64,000 bases of DNA from Candidatus Limnocylindrales bacterium (GCA_035559535.1 DATMBG010000025.1:38874-102873), one strand, 5' to 3'. Positions 16,974 through 26,192 are shown, counted from the stretch's first letter. Program-made: numbers and translations. Notes: generated from the letters alone by a model not told the origin.

Positions 16974-19040
16974 ATGGCAAAGCTGGTAGGAATAGATATT
17001 GGTGGGACTTTCACGGATATGATGGTTCTGGATGAAAATCTTCATACCCTACAGATCGGCAAAATCTCTTCCACTCCCAAGGATCCTTCTCTGGGTTTGA
17101 TGGCAGGTCTCGATATGCTTGAGATCGATTACAGGGCTATCGAGCTGGTCATTCACGGTACCACGGTCGCTACCAATGCGATCCTGGAGCGGAGAGGTGC
17201 GCGTTGTGGGCTTATAGCGACCCATGGGTTTCGGGATATCCTGGAACTTAGGCGTCGGGACCGGCCTCATCTCTATGGCCTTACCGGATCTTATGAGCCT
17301 TTAATTCCGAGGGATCGGCGTAGGGAAGTTTCTGAACGGATCTCTGCCGAAGGAGAAATTCTTATTCCTCTGGCCGAGGTGGAAGTCCTGGCAGAAGCAG
17401 AAAAACTTGTGGACGCCGGTGTAGAAGCCATTGTAATTAGCTTCTTAAACGCCTATATCAACCCTGTTCATGAGCGAAAAGCCAAAGCCCTTCTTGAAGC
17501 CCGCTGGCCCCATCTCTTTATCGTAGCTTCGGCAGACATTCTTCCCCTTATCCGTGAGTTCGAGCGAACCAGTACGGCTGTCGTAAATGCTTATGTTCAG
17601 CCTATTGTCAGTCGCTACCTGACTAAACTCCAACAACGCCTGGAAGAGCGGGGATATAAAGGAAGTCTCCTTATTATGCAGTCCAACGGAGGGATGATGT
17701 CGGTGGAAGCGGCTCGAACCCTTTCTGTAAATACCATTCTCTCCGGCCCGGCAGCCGGAGTTATTGCCGCTACCCGGATCGCCGGAGAAAGTGGATTTCA
17801 AAACCTGATCGGCTATGATATGGGCGGTACCAGCCTTGATGTATCCCTGGTGGTTGGAGGAAAACCAACCGTCTCAAACGGAACAGAACTCGAATTCGGT
17901 ATTCCCATCATGGTTTCTATGATCGATATTCACTCCATCGGAGCGGGAGGAGGGAGCATTGCCCGGATCGATCCGGGGGGAGTTCTTCAGGTAGGGCCTC
18001 AGAGTGCAGGAGCAGAGCCAGGACCGGTGTGTTATGGGATGGGAGGGACCCAACCAACAGTTACCGATGCCCATCTGATCTTGGGAAGGATCAATCCCGA
18101 TTACCCCATCGCCCGAAGGAAAGGGTTCTCGTTGGATGTTATACGGACTCGATCCATTATCGCCGAAAAAATTGGAAAGCCCCTGGGTCTCTCTCCAGAG
18201 GAAGCCGCTCTGGCCATCATTACCGTCGCTAATAATCGTATCTCCGGAAGTATCCGGCGTATCTCCATAGACCGCGGTTACGACCCCCGGGACTTTGTTC
18301 TCTTCTCCTTCGGAGGAGGTGGCCCTCTGTTGGTCAGCTTTCTTCTTCGGGAGTTGGGAGTTGCCAGGGCTATGGTCCCCTATTATCCCGGAATCACCTC
18401 GGCCTGGGGATGTGTCATTGCCAATCTTCAACACGACTTTGTAACCACCGTTAACCGTCGCCTTTCAGAGCTGGATCCGACAGAAATAGAACGAATCTTT
18501 ACCGAACACCTGGACCGGGGAGAAAAATTAATCCGACAAGAAAAAATTCCCCTGGTTCACCTGAATATCCTCCGTGAGACCGACATTTCCTATGAAGGGC
18601 AAACCCACGTCATCCGTATGTCTTTACCTGCAGGACCCCTTTCCCCCTCCTTGATCGCAGAGAATTTCCGCCATGCCTACCTCCGCCAATATGGACAGGT
18701 AGAGGAAGCTTTTGGCGGACTGGAAACGCTCCTGGAACGTCTCCCTGTTCGTTTACTCAATCTCCGGACCTCGATCATAGGCATTCGCCCGAATCTGTCC
18801 CTGAAAGATTTTTTGACCCGGCCGAAAACTTCTCTGAAAGAGGCCCAGAAAGGTACCCGACCTGTGTTTGTGGAAGATCGATTTATGGAATGCCCGGTCT
18901 ATGAGCGTTCTCTTCTACCCTGGGACATCCATTTCTCTGGTCCTGCCGTTATCGAGCAGCCGGATACAACCATCTGGCTGGAACCTTGGGTCCGGGCTTA
19001 CGTGGAGGAAGGTGGAAATCTATTGATGGAGATGAGATAA
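16974..19040 (+). CDS. hyuA: Hydantoinase A / N-methylhydantoinase alpha subunit
   Basis: 688-residue subunit of an ATP-dependent hydantoinase / 5-oxoprolinase / acetone carboxylase-type enzyme that works with a HyuB subunit to open cyclic amides (hydantoins, 5-oxoproline) or related substrates. The ASKHA-type N-terminal phosphate loop GIDIGGTFTDMMVLDE is present, followed by HGTTVATNAILERRGA, LSGPAAGVIAA, GYDMGGTSLDVSLV and SIGAGGGSIARID, all diagnostic of Hydantoinase_A (PF05378/PF01968). AAAGGAGG lies 13 bp before the ATG. The usual partner hyuB is not adjacent: it lies at 22374, after a 3.3-kb interruption. Exact substrate unknown. Confidence 0.92.
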   Translation: MAKLVGIDIGGTFTDMMVLDENLHTLQIGKISSTPKDPSLGLMAGLDMLEIDYRAIELVIHGTTVATNAILERRGARCGLIATHGFRDILELRRRDRPHLYGLTGSYEPLIPRDRRREVSERISAEGEILIPLAEVEVLAEAEKLVDAGVEAIVISFLNAYINPVHERKAKALLEARWPHLFIVASADILPLIREFERTSTAVVNAYVQPIVSRYLTKLQQRLEERGYKGSLLIMQSNGGMMSVEAARTLSVNTILSGPAAGVIAATRIAGESGFQNLIGYDMGGTSLDVSLVVGGKPTVSNGTELEFGIPIMVSMIDIHSIGAGGGSIARIDPGGVLQVGPQSAGAEPGPVCYGMGGTQPTVTDAHLILGRINPDYPIARRKGFSLDVIRTRSIIAEKIGKPLGLSPEEAALAIITVANNRISGSIRRISIDRGYDPRDFVLFSFGGGGPLLVSFLLRELGVARAMVPYYPGITSAWGCVIANLQHDFVTTVNRRLSELDPTEIERIFTEHLDRGEKLIRQEKIPLVHLNILRETDISYEGQTHVIRMSLPAGPLSPSLIAENFRHAYLRQYGQVEEAFGGLETLLERLPVRLLNLRTSIIGIRPNLSLKDFLTRPKTSLKEAQKGTRPVFVEDRFMECPVYERSLLPWDIHFSGPAVIEQPDTTIWLEPWVRAYVEEGGNLLMEMR

Positions 19041-19143
19041 AATCGCCCTTATCCTAATCCCTCTTCCCTATCATGGCAGAGAAACCCGAGGTGAGGGAAA
19101 ACACAAGAAAAATATCTCAAACCCTCTAGAAAACCAAAAGCCT

Positions 19144-20535
19144 ATGAAGCAAACTAAAACGAACTATTCCCTCTATGCCTGGCTATTAACTTATTTTATC
19201 CTGGTAGGATCGATCCTGAATAATACAGTTCCCTATGAAACCGACGAATCCTTTTATATCACCTCTTCCATAAACATGGTAAAAAACCATAACTATCTCC
19301 TTCCCACCTATTTTGGAGATGTAAGATTTCAAAAGCCTATTTTACCCTATTGGATCGTTGTGTTAAGTTATAAATTATTCGGTATTCATCTCTGGAGTTC
19401 TCGAATTTTATTTTTAGTCATTGCATGTTTAACCCTTTTTACTCTTTATAAATTCGCACTGTTGATAATCCCCCATCAAGAATTTGCAATCCTGACCATC
19501 CTTCTGTTGTCCTCCTCATCGATTTTTATCGAATATTCTCGACTGGCCATGACCGATTTGGTTTTAACTTTTTTTACTACCTTAAGCCTGTATTACTTTT
19601 ATAAAACCCTGGTCCAGCCTAAGGGGTTAAAAATAAATTATTTCCTTGGATACATGGCCATGGGCCTGGCTTTTTTATCCAAAGGTTTTGTGGGGATTTT
19701 TCCCCTCTTCGCCATGCTTTTCTATTTAATTTACTTGAAACCGGAGAATTATAAAAAATATCTCATTTATTTGATTCACCCGATTAACCTGTTAGCCTTC
19801 ATGCTCATTGCCTTTCCCTGGTATCTGTATGCTTATACCTATCATTACCAGGAGTTATTCGAGCAAATCAAAACAGAATCTTCTGCTGTATCTTTACTGT
19901 CTAACCTTGAATCCATGATTGAAAATATGGCCTATTACTTCCGGGTCATTGTGTACTATTTACCACTTACAGTAGTTGCGGCTTATATATACCTAAAAAA
20001 AAGAACGGTATTTCCAAAGGAATTTACTTTATTTTTACCCTATATTGGCGCTGTTTTGGTGGTATTTATATTCTTCGTTGAGCGACACAGGGCCAGGTAT
20101 TTACTGGTTTTATTTCCCCTTTTAGCCATCTTATCTGCCTATCTTTTTTATAAGAATGGCCTCGCCAGCACCCTGAAAAAGATTGCAATAGGTCTTTTTT
20201 GCCTGCATTTAACCCTCTTTTTACTTTATTCTTATTTCTCCGGAGAACCTATTAAAAAACTGGTTCTTTACTGGAAGAATCTTCAACAGGGAGACCTTGC
20301 CGTATACGGTCTGGATAGATACACTACAAGCTGGGCTCAGGCTTTCTCTGAAGGTCAATTAAAAGAATATGATAGGGAGGTTGAGTATATTATTCTTCTG
20401 AAAAAAGATTTGGACGCCTTCAAAAATTACGAAATCCTCCAGCAGGCCAAATTATTAAGAAAAATAAAATTTAAAAACTATCAACCCGTTAAAGACGAAA
20501 GGGAATACGTTTTGATCAAGCGGATATCGGGATAA
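19144..20535 (+). CDS. ArnT/PMT-like membrane glycosyltransferase
   Basis: 463-residue polytopic protein of the GT39/GT83 family (PMT_2), which moves a sugar from a polyprenyl-phosphate donor to lipid or protein on the outer face of the inner membrane. The first periplasmic loop holds the conserved acidic pair in YETDESFY (catalytic Asp), then GDVRFQKPILPYWIVVLSYKLFG as in ArnT homologues, and about ten hydrophobic helices. The gene is visibly more AT-rich, with more TTT, AAA and ATT codons than hyuA and hyuB on either side. Together with its position between those subunits this suggests a separate origin. Donor and acceptor cannot be named. Confidence 0.82.
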   Translation: MKQTKTNYSLYAWLLTYFILVGSILNNTVPYETDESFYITSSINMVKNHNYLLPTYFGDVRFQKPILPYWIVVLSYKLFGIHLWSSRILFLVIACLTLFTLYKFALLIIPHQEFAILTILLLSSSSIFIEYSRLAMTDLVLTFFTTLSLYYFYKTLVQPKGLKINYFLGYMAMGLAFLSKGFVGIFPLFAMLFYLIYLKPENYKKYLIYLIHPINLLAFMLIAFPWYLYAYTYHYQELFEQIKTESSAVSLLSNLESMIENMAYYFRVIVYYLPLTVVAAYIYLKKRTVFPKEFTLFLPYIGAVLVVFIFFVERHRARYLLVLFPLLAILSAYLFYKNGLASTLKKIAIGLFCLHLTLFLLYSYFSGEPIKKLVLYWKNLQQGDLAVYGLDRYTTSWAQAFSEGQLKEYDREVEYIILLKKDLDAFKNYEILQQAKLLRKIKFKNYQPVKDEREYVLIKRISG

Positions 20536-20580
20536 TCTCCTCACCCTATTGTCCTTTTTGTTGGAGCAAATCCTTAGTTC

Positions 20581-20609
20581 TTGACAAATCCTTATCAGGC
20601 CTTTAAACT
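20581..20609 (+). promoter_or_regulatory. Sigma-70-type promoter
   Basis: Consensus TTGACA at 20581-20586, a 17-bp spacer and TAAACT at 20604-20609, about 45 bp before the start of the coiled-coil gene at 20655. Confidence 0.6.
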
Positions 20610-20654
20610 TAAAACAAACGGTTAAGTTAGGATTCAAAATCGAGGACAGAAACG

Positions 20655-21509
20655 ATGAGCGATATAGGAACATCAATCAATCGACAGGCTCTGTTGACCG
20701 AGTTGCAACAGGCCTTTGATGAGCGGACCGCAGGCGTTCTCCTGAACGTATTGGATAAAGTGGTCACGCAGATCTACCAGGTTGGTGTGCCGCGCGAGGA
20801 CTTTCGAGAACTGAAGCAGACCGTGGCCGAGTTAGCCGAGGCCCAGCGGCGGACCGAGGAGCGGGTGGCCGAGCTGGTTGAGGTCCAGCAGCGGACTGAA
20901 CAGCAGATAGGCGAGTTAGCAGAAGCCCAGCAGCGGACCGAGGAGCGGATAGGCAGTCTGGAGCTGGCTGTGGAGCGGCTGACTGAGGCCCAGCAGCGGA
21001 CCGAGGAGCGGGTGGCCGAGCTGGCTGAGGCCCAACGGCGCAGTGAGGAGCGCCTGGGTAGATTAGAATCGGCTATTGAGCAACTGGTCCATGCTATCGA
21101 TGGCCTTCGTAAGCAGGTTGGGGGCCTGAGTGACATGATGGGTGGGGATATTGAAGATGTTGCGCACGGTGTCGTGTATGCTACATTAAGACGTGAATTT
21201 GGCTGGCAGGTAAGCATGCTGGAACGGGTATGGAAAACCTGGGACGATGAGCCAGAAGAAGTGGATATCTTCGGAACGGCTATGGATCCAACAAAACCGG
21301 AAAGAAAGATCTGGATTGTTGGAGAGGCGAAACGTAATCTGACTCTAAGAGAAGTGGAAAAGTTTAGCGAGCAACTCAAGAGAGCGCGAGAAAATCTACC
21401 CGGCGAAATCTTCCCCTTGTGTTTCTGCTACCGGGCCCGACCCGAAGTGCAGGAAGCTGCACAGAATGCGGGTATCCGATTAATCTTTTCTAATGGAAAG
21501 TTGATTTAA
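20655..21509 (+). CDS. Coiled-coil protein with C-terminal PD-(D/E)XK nuclease-like domain
   Basis: 284-residue protein. Residues 55-145 are repeated units of the type [13 protein letters not shown], a long heptad coiled coil encoded by near-identical DNA repeats (CAGCGGACCGAGGAGCGG and variants). The C-terminal domain (about 150-284) has EEVDIFG (Asp204), IVGEAKRN (Glu224-x-Lys226) and ends FSNGKLI, matching the PD-(D/E)XK signature of DUF3782-like proteins common in hyperthermophiles, Chloroflexi and cyanobacteria. The role is unknown; nuclease activity is inferred only from the motif. GAGG precedes the ATG, and it has its own promoter. G+C is clearly higher than in the glycosyltransferase before it, consistent with mosaic acquisition of this segment. 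Confidence 0.75.
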   Translation: MSDIGTSINRQALLTELQQAFDERTAGVLLNVLDKVVTQIYQVGVPREDFRELKQTVAELAEAQRRTEERVAELVEVQQRTEQQIGELAEAQQRTEERIGSLELAVERLTEAQQRTEERVAELAEAQRRSEERLGRLESAIEQLVHAIDGLRKQVGGLSDMMGGDIEDVAHGVVYATLRREFGWQVSMLERVWKTWDDEPEEVDIFGTAMDPTKPERKIWIVGEAKRNLTLREVEKFSEQLKRARENLPGEIFPLCFCYRARPEVQEAAQNAGIRLIFSNGKLI

Positions 21510-21649
21510 GAGGCATCCTGCTGGAAAAGGAATCCTAACATCTTACGTCGTGCTTGTTTCACTTGCCATTCATCAGCCCTTTTTTGTCATGGAACACAAG
21601 CGGGGAGTCGTTTTCAGTGCCAAAATCCAGAGTTACAGCCACTGAAATA

Positions 21650-22000
21650 CTACAAAACTCCTTCCTCGGTCAAAGACGCTTTGATAGCCTGCACCATCCT
21701 TTCGGCAAGTTGAATATCTTCCTTAGCCTCATCTTCCGTAATACTGAGATCAAATTCATAATCCCCGGTCTGCCTTATTGTATCGATAAAGAAACTCACC
21801 GGCTATCTCATCGATACTATTTTTGACCTCAGGAGAAACCTCATCCAAAACAACCAAGCAATCATAATCGGAATCCGGAGCATGATCCCCTCGGGCTCTG
21901 GAACCGAAAAGAATCACTTGTTTAAGTCGGTCACCGACTGGCTTTCTGATGTTTTGCACAAAAATAGCTCAGATTTCATCTTTTACTTGATCGTCTTGTG
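21650..22000 (-). pseudogene. Decayed MNT nucleotidyltransferase / HEPN remnant
   Basis: Read on the minus strand, MSQDDQVKDEI, then an in-frame TGA, then AIFVQNIRKPVGDRLKQVILFGSRARGDHAPDSDYDCLVVLDE forms the N-terminal half of a minimal nucleotidyltransferase (GSRARG...SDYD motif; the open part runs 21959-21756). A different frame then gives IRQTGDYEFDLSITEDEAKEDIQLAERMVQAI and a stop at 21652-21650, which looks like the C-terminal end of a HEPN partner. MNT and HEPN proteins form toxin-antitoxin pairs (HepT/MntA). The nonsense codon, the frame change and the missing middle (C-terminus of MNT plus most of HEPN) mark a deletion remnant. A TTGACA box with 17-bp spacing to TAGCCA lies upstream (22058-22030). 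Confidence 0.65.
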
Positions 22001-22009
22001 ACATCGAGA

Positions 22010-22373
22010 TGACAGGCCTCATAGAAATATGGCTACAAGCCTAAAAGTAAAATGTCAAGTAAGAGTTAGAAATTCTTATGGACTCCTATCCATAAATCTT
22101 CTATCCTCTTTAGACATGGAACACAAACTAGTCACCAATTTCAGCACCGATGTTCAAAGCTACTTCCATAGTTTTAAATTCCTCTCCAATCAAGATAGTC
22201 AAAAAAAATCTCTTGCTTTTAGCAAAGAAACCGGTTTAATAAGATTTATTCCTATTTTAATTTTTAATAATGATATAAAATGGCTTTTTTATTCTGAAAG
22301 TCAAGGTATCGTTGCCTGATAGCTTTGGTAAGGTGGGATGGAGGCTTCCCTCGAAGCGTAGGAATTTGATAGT
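22010..22373. other. Spacer before hyuB with no supported gene
   Basis: AT-rich DNA. Short open frames exist on both strands but show no family resemblance, ribosome site or sustained coding bias. The 10-base word GTGTTCCATG occurs on the minus strand at both ends of this decayed region (21588-21597 and about 22118-22127), possibly marking an old element. Confidence 0.45.
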
Positions 22374-24116
22374 ATGAAAGTAGACCCGATTACCTTGGCC
22401 GTAATTCGCGGCAGTTTGGAGCAAATAGCCGACGAGATGGATGCTACATTGGAGCATATGGCTTTCTCACCAGTCATCTCCGATGGTTTTGACCGGGCTA
22501 GTGGCATTTATCACAAAACCACCGGGGAGGTTATTACCCAGGGACCTCGGGGACTTCCCAACTTCATCTATGTGATGGAGTTTACCGTCCGTTCCGTCAT
22601 CGAGCGAATTTCAGATGTAGCTCCGGGAGATATCTATATCGTGAACGATCCCTATCTGGGAGGAACCCATTTAATGGATGTAAAGATGGTGAAACCCTTC
22701 TTTTATAAAGGGAAATTAACCGCCTTCCTGGCCAATAGCGGCCACTGGCCGGATATTGGGGGACGGGTCCCTGGTGGATTTTGTACCAAAGCCACGGAAA
22801 TTTATCAGGAAGGGTTACGGCTTCCTCCCGTGCGGCTCTTTGATAAGGGTAAATTGAACCAGGAGGTCCTGGATATTATCCTGCACAATGTACGGGTCCC
22901 CGAGGAGCGGCAGGGAGATATCATTGCCAAGGTTGCTTCTCTTAACCTGGGTGCCGACCGACTGACCCGGCTTCTGGATCGCTACGGAGAAGAAACGGTT
23001 TTTGCAGCCATTGGGGAAATGAAAACCCGTTCAGAGCAACTGATGCGGCGTTATATTGAGACCATCCCGGATGGAAAGTACGTGTTTGAAGACTATCTGG
23101 ACAGCGATGGGGTGGATTGGAAACCGCTAGCCATTCATCTGGAGATGGAGGTGAAGGGGAGTGAAGTCTATCTGGATTTTTCCAAAAGCAGTCCTCCCTG
23201 TCGAGGGCCGTTGAACAGTGTCCTGAGCACAACCATAGCCGGGGTTTATATTGCTTTTAAGCATATCTTTCCTGATGTGCCCATCAATGCCGGATGTTTT
23301 CGACCTTTTTCTTTTAACATTCCTCCCACGACTTTTCTCAATGCACAACCGCCTCGACCTGTATCCGGGTGCGCCGCTGAGGTCTGTCAGCGAATCATCG
23401 ATGTCGTATTGGGTGCACTGAGCCAGGCTATTCCGGAGAGATGTTATGCAGCCCCCATGGGGACGGTCACAAATCTCTCGGTGGGCGGAGAAGATCCGGC
23501 CAAGGGATACTTTGTTTTTTACTCTTTTATCGGAGGGGGATACGGCGGAAATTACCTTACAGATGGATTGATCAACGGTAATCCTACCATTGCCCTGGCT
23601 CGAACTCAAGCTTTGGAGATTTTTGAAGCCCGTTATCCGGTTCTATTTACCCAATATGCCATTCGGGAGGGATCTGGAGGAGCTGGTATGCGTCGGGGAG
23701 GACTTGGGGTTATTTTTGAGTTTCAACTTAGGCGGGGAACGGCTAGTGCCTCTCTCCTTGGGGACCGGGGGCGCTTTGCTCCTTTCGGAGTCCTTAAAGG
23801 AAAACCGGCCAAATCTGCAAAACATACTTTCCTGCTTCAGGGAAAAGAATACTTTCCTCCCCATATCAGCAAAGATGAAGGGATACCGATGCAGGCGGGA
23901 GACCGGTTAAGATTGGAAACCCCTGGGGGAGGAGGCTATGGGGATCCGCTGGACCGTCCGCCAGAATTGGTTTTGCAAGATGTTCAGCGTGGATACTACG
24001 ATCGGGAAATAGCAAAGCAAGAGTACGGAGTCTTGATCAAAGAAGGAAACCAGGAGGTTGATAGAGAAGGGACTGCAAAGTTACGGGCATCCCTTCGTCC
24101 TAAGGAGGAACTATGA
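22374..24116 (+). CDS. hyuB: Hydantoinase B / N-methylhydantoinase beta subunit
   Basis: 580-residue subunit of the Hydantoinase_B family (PF02538), partner of HyuA in ATP-dependent hydantoinases, 5-oxoprolinases and acetone/acetophenone carboxylases. Recognisable: MKVDPITLAVIRGSLEQIADEM at the start, FSPVISDGFDRASGIY, NDPYLGGTHLMDVKMVKPFF, HWPDIGGRVPGG, PVSGCAAEVCQRIIDVVLGAL and the C-terminal glycine-rich LETPGGGGYGDPLDRPPELV. The usual order hyuA-hyuB is broken here by an interposed 3.3 kb. Its stop overlaps the start of the PQQ dehydrogenase (ATGA at 24113-24116), so the two are translationally coupled and may act on the same substrate flow. The ribosome site before the ATG is weak. Confidence 0.92.
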   Translation: MKVDPITLAVIRGSLEQIADEMDATLEHMAFSPVISDGFDRASGIYHKTTGEVITQGPRGLPNFIYVMEFTVRSVIERISDVAPGDIYIVNDPYLGGTHLMDVKMVKPFFYKGKLTAFLANSGHWPDIGGRVPGGFCTKATEIYQEGLRLPPVRLFDKGKLNQEVLDIILHNVRVPEERQGDIIAKVASLNLGADRLTRLLDRYGEETVFAAIGEMKTRSEQLMRRYIETIPDGKYVFEDYLDSDGVDWKPLAIHLEMEVKGSEVYLDFSKSSPPCRGPLNSVLSTTIAGVYIAFKHIFPDVPINAGCFRPFSFNIPPTTFLNAQPPRPVSGCAAEVCQRIIDVVLGALSQAIPERCYAAPMGTVTNLSVGGEDPAKGYFVFYSFIGGGYGGNYLTDGLINGNPTIALARTQALEIFEARYPVLFTQYAIREGSGGAGMRRGGLGVIFEFQLRRGTASASLLGDRGRFAPFGVLKGKPAKSAKHTFLLQGKEYFPPHISKDEGIPMQAGDRLRLETPGGGGYGDPLDRPPELVLQDVQRGYYDREIAKQEYGVLIKEGNQEVDREGTAKLRASLRPKEEL

Positions 24117-25930
24117 TAAAAAAATTTAACTGGCTGCTGATTATTCTCATGGGTTTGATAAGTTCGTCGTGGTTTGAAAATGGTAAAGCTGAAGAGGTAA
24201 CCGATGCTCGCCTGCTCGAAGCCTATCAAGACAAAAAAAATTGGCGCCTCTATGGCCATGACTACTCCAACCAACGCTATAGCCCCCTTGACCAGATCAA
24301 CGTAGAGAATGTCAAAAACCTGACTCCTCGATGGATCTTCCAAACAGGAAAGATCGGATCTTTTCAAACCAATCCTTTGGTGGTGGATGGGGTCATGTAT
24401 GTAACCACCCCTTTTAATCATGTAGTCGCTTTGGATGCCAGGACGGGCAAACAGATTTGGCGGTATGAGCACAAGCTTCGTACGGAAAAGTTTTGTTGTG
24501 GACCGGCCAATCGAGGAGTGGCCGTGGGTTATGGAAAAGTATACATGGCGACCATCGACGCCCGGTTGATTGCCCTGGATCAAAGGACGGGACAGGTGGT
24601 ATGGGATAGAGAAATCACGGATCCTGAAGCCGGAAAACGTGAGACGGTAGAGGCGGTACTGGGAGTTAAAGAATTTCAGGGAGGAACCGTTACCGGGGCT
24701 ACTGGATATAGCTCCAATATGGCTCCCATGATTTATAAGGGAAAGGTTATAGTAGGAACCATGGGGGTCGGCTATGGGTTGCACATGAACCTTAAAGAAG
24801 GAGACCAACAACTCCATACGGCGATTGGAATCTCCGGGGGAGAATATGGCTTGCGAGGTTTTCTGGCCGCTTACGATGCTCAAAGTGGAAAAGAAATCTG
24901 GAGATGGTATACCATTCCTGAGAAGGGTTGGGAAGGGGAATGGCGAACTACAACCCTGGAAGGAGAAGATCTCCATCGGGATATCGAAGCAGAAAAGGTT
25001 GCTTTTAAAAAATATTTCCAGACCTGGAAGGTAGGCGGTGGTTCCGTATGGTCGGCCTCTGCTTTGGATCCTGAGTTGGGCTTCCTTTATGTAGGAACCG
25101 GAAATCCTTCTCCTCAAATGGATGATTCAACCCGTCCCGGGGATAATCTTTATACCGTAAGCCTGGTGGCCCTGGATGTGGAAACGGGGCAGCTCAAATG
25201 GTATTACCAACAGGTACCCCACGACCGGTGGGGCTATGATGTAGCAAGCCCGGCCATATTGTTCGATATCGTCCAGGATGGAAAAAAGATCCAGGCCGTG
25301 GGTCAGGCGGGCAAGACCGGATGGTTTTATATTCATGATCGACGAACCGGAAAACTTCTCCTGAAATCCGAACCGTTTGTCCCGCAAGAGAACCTATTTG
25401 CCAAACCTTCTCCCGAAGGAACCCGCATTGCGCCCTCTGCAACCGGCGGCTCTTCCTGGTCACCTGTAGCCTATAGCCCGCAAACAGAGGCAGTTTATAT
25501 CTCCGGGATTCACTTACCTGCCCGATATATCTCCCGAACCTTAACCCCGGAAGAGAACAAACCGTGGGAAAGCTATACCTTTTTTATACAAATTAAAGAA
25601 GAACAATGGGGCACTTTTACGGCCATTCATACCTCTACGGGAAAGGTCCTATGGCAGAAAAAGATGGAGCAGCCTATGGTAGGAGGTGCCCTGGCAACGG
25701 CAGGGGGGCTGGTATTTACCGGTGAAGGAAACGGTTATTTCGATGCCTTCGATGCTAAAACCGGGGAGATCCTCTGGAGATTCCCCTGTGGAGCCGGAGT
25801 CAATGCCCCACCCATCTCCTATGAAGTCGATGGGACGCAATATATTGCCGTTGCTGCCGGAGGAAACTCGATTTTTGGATACCCTCTGGGAGATGATATC
25901 CTGGTCTTTGCCCTTCCAGAGAAGAAGTGA
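24113..25930 (+). CDS. PQQ-dependent dehydrogenase (quinoprotein, methanol/ethanol family)
   Basis: 605-residue exported quinoprotein with a signal peptide (about 1-26) and an eight-bladed propeller with repeated W-motifs (ALDARTGKQIW, ALDQRTGQVVW, AYDAQSGKEIW, AFDAKTGEILW). PQQ-site features are the vicinal disulfide Cys128-Cys129 (FCCGPANRG), Glu244 (GGEYGLRG) and Asn331 (GTGNPSP), equivalents of Glu177 and Asn261 of methanol dehydrogenase. The catalytic-Asp motif reads HDRWGYD: the Asp303-equivalent is Gly374, while Asp376, the position that coordinates lanthanide in XoxF enzymes, is kept. There is no haem c motif, so electrons must leave through a separate cytochrome. It overlaps hyuB by 4 bp. 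The substrate, an alcohol or polyol, is unknown. Confidence 0.88.
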   Translation: MIKKFNWLLIILMGLISSSWFENGKAEEVTDARLLEAYQDKKNWRLYGHDYSNQRYSPLDQINVENVKNLTPRWIFQTGKIGSFQTNPLVVDGVMYVTTPFNHVVALDARTGKQIWRYEHKLRTEKFCCGPANRGVAVGYGKVYMATIDARLIALDQRTGQVVWDREITDPEAGKRETVEAVLGVKEFQGGTVTGATGYSSNMAPMIYKGKVIVGTMGVGYGLHMNLKEGDQQLHTAIGISGGEYGLRGFLAAYDAQSGKEIWRWYTIPEKGWEGEWRTTTLEGEDLHRDIEAEKVAFKKYFQTWKVGGGSVWSASALDPELGFLYVGTGNPSPQMDDSTRPGDNLYTVSLVALDVETGQLKWYYQQVPHDRWGYDVASPAILFDIVQDGKKIQAVGQAGKTGWFYIHDRRTGKLLLKSEPFVPQENLFAKPSPEGTRIAPSATGGSSWSPVAYSPQTEAVYISGIHLPARYISRTLTPEENKPWESYTFFIQIKEEQWGTFTAIHTSTGKVLWQKKMEQPMVGGALATAGGLVFTGEGNGYFDAFDAKTGEILWRFPCGAGVNAPPISYEVDGTQYIAVAAGGNSIFGYPLGDDILVFALPEKK

Positions 25931-25950
25931 ATTTGGCCCGACTCTTCAGG

Positions 25951-25984
25951 AATCAGGTACCAGGGGTCAGAAGTCAGAAGCTAG
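25951..25984. repeat. CAGGAGTCAGAA-type repeat
   Basis: CAGGTACCAGGGGTCAGA followed by AGTCAGAAGCTAGAA, another copy of the family at 741-769, directly after the quinoprotein gene. Confidence 0.5.
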
Positions 25985-26048
25985 AAACGAGAATTCATAA
26001 CCATACAATTTCCGTTTTGAAATACGCCATAAATCTTATCGTTTCTTC

Positions 26049-26125
26049 CCCGTTTGTCCTGAGTATGGCAGGGCTCCCTGTCAGAGGTTAAAGGTCATCC
26101 TTTGACCAGCCCAGGACGAACAGGG
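26049..26125. repeat. Long imperfect hairpin of the CCTGAG..AGGACGAAC repeat family
   Basis: Left arm CCCGTTTGTCCTGAGTATGG and right arm CCAGCCCAGGACGAACAGGG pair across about 35 bp containing a second pair (CCTGTCAGAGGTT/AAAGGTCATCC in part). It lies between the convergent quinoprotein and FG-GAP genes and may serve as a bidirectional stop. It is related to 50689-50757. Confidence 0.5.
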
Positions 26126-26192
26126 TACCTGGCCTGAAGGAATATTCAATTAGGAATTGGTAGGATTCCTGACTTCGTCCGCATAACAGAAG

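Noticed and set aside
20774-21379. Minus-strand open frame of 201 codons with Ser/Arg repeats
   Set aside because: Reverse reading of the tandem DNA repeats in the coiled-coil gene.
22029-22319. 96-codon plus-strand frame before hyuB
   Set aside because: AT-rich, no ribosome site, low-complexity protein; it overlaps the upstream region of the decayed MNT gene.
23996-25117. Long open frame on the minus strand (373 codons) opposite hyuB and the quinoprotein
   Set aside because: It lies across two well-supported plus-strand genes, has no family resemblance, and arises from codon bias of the real genes.
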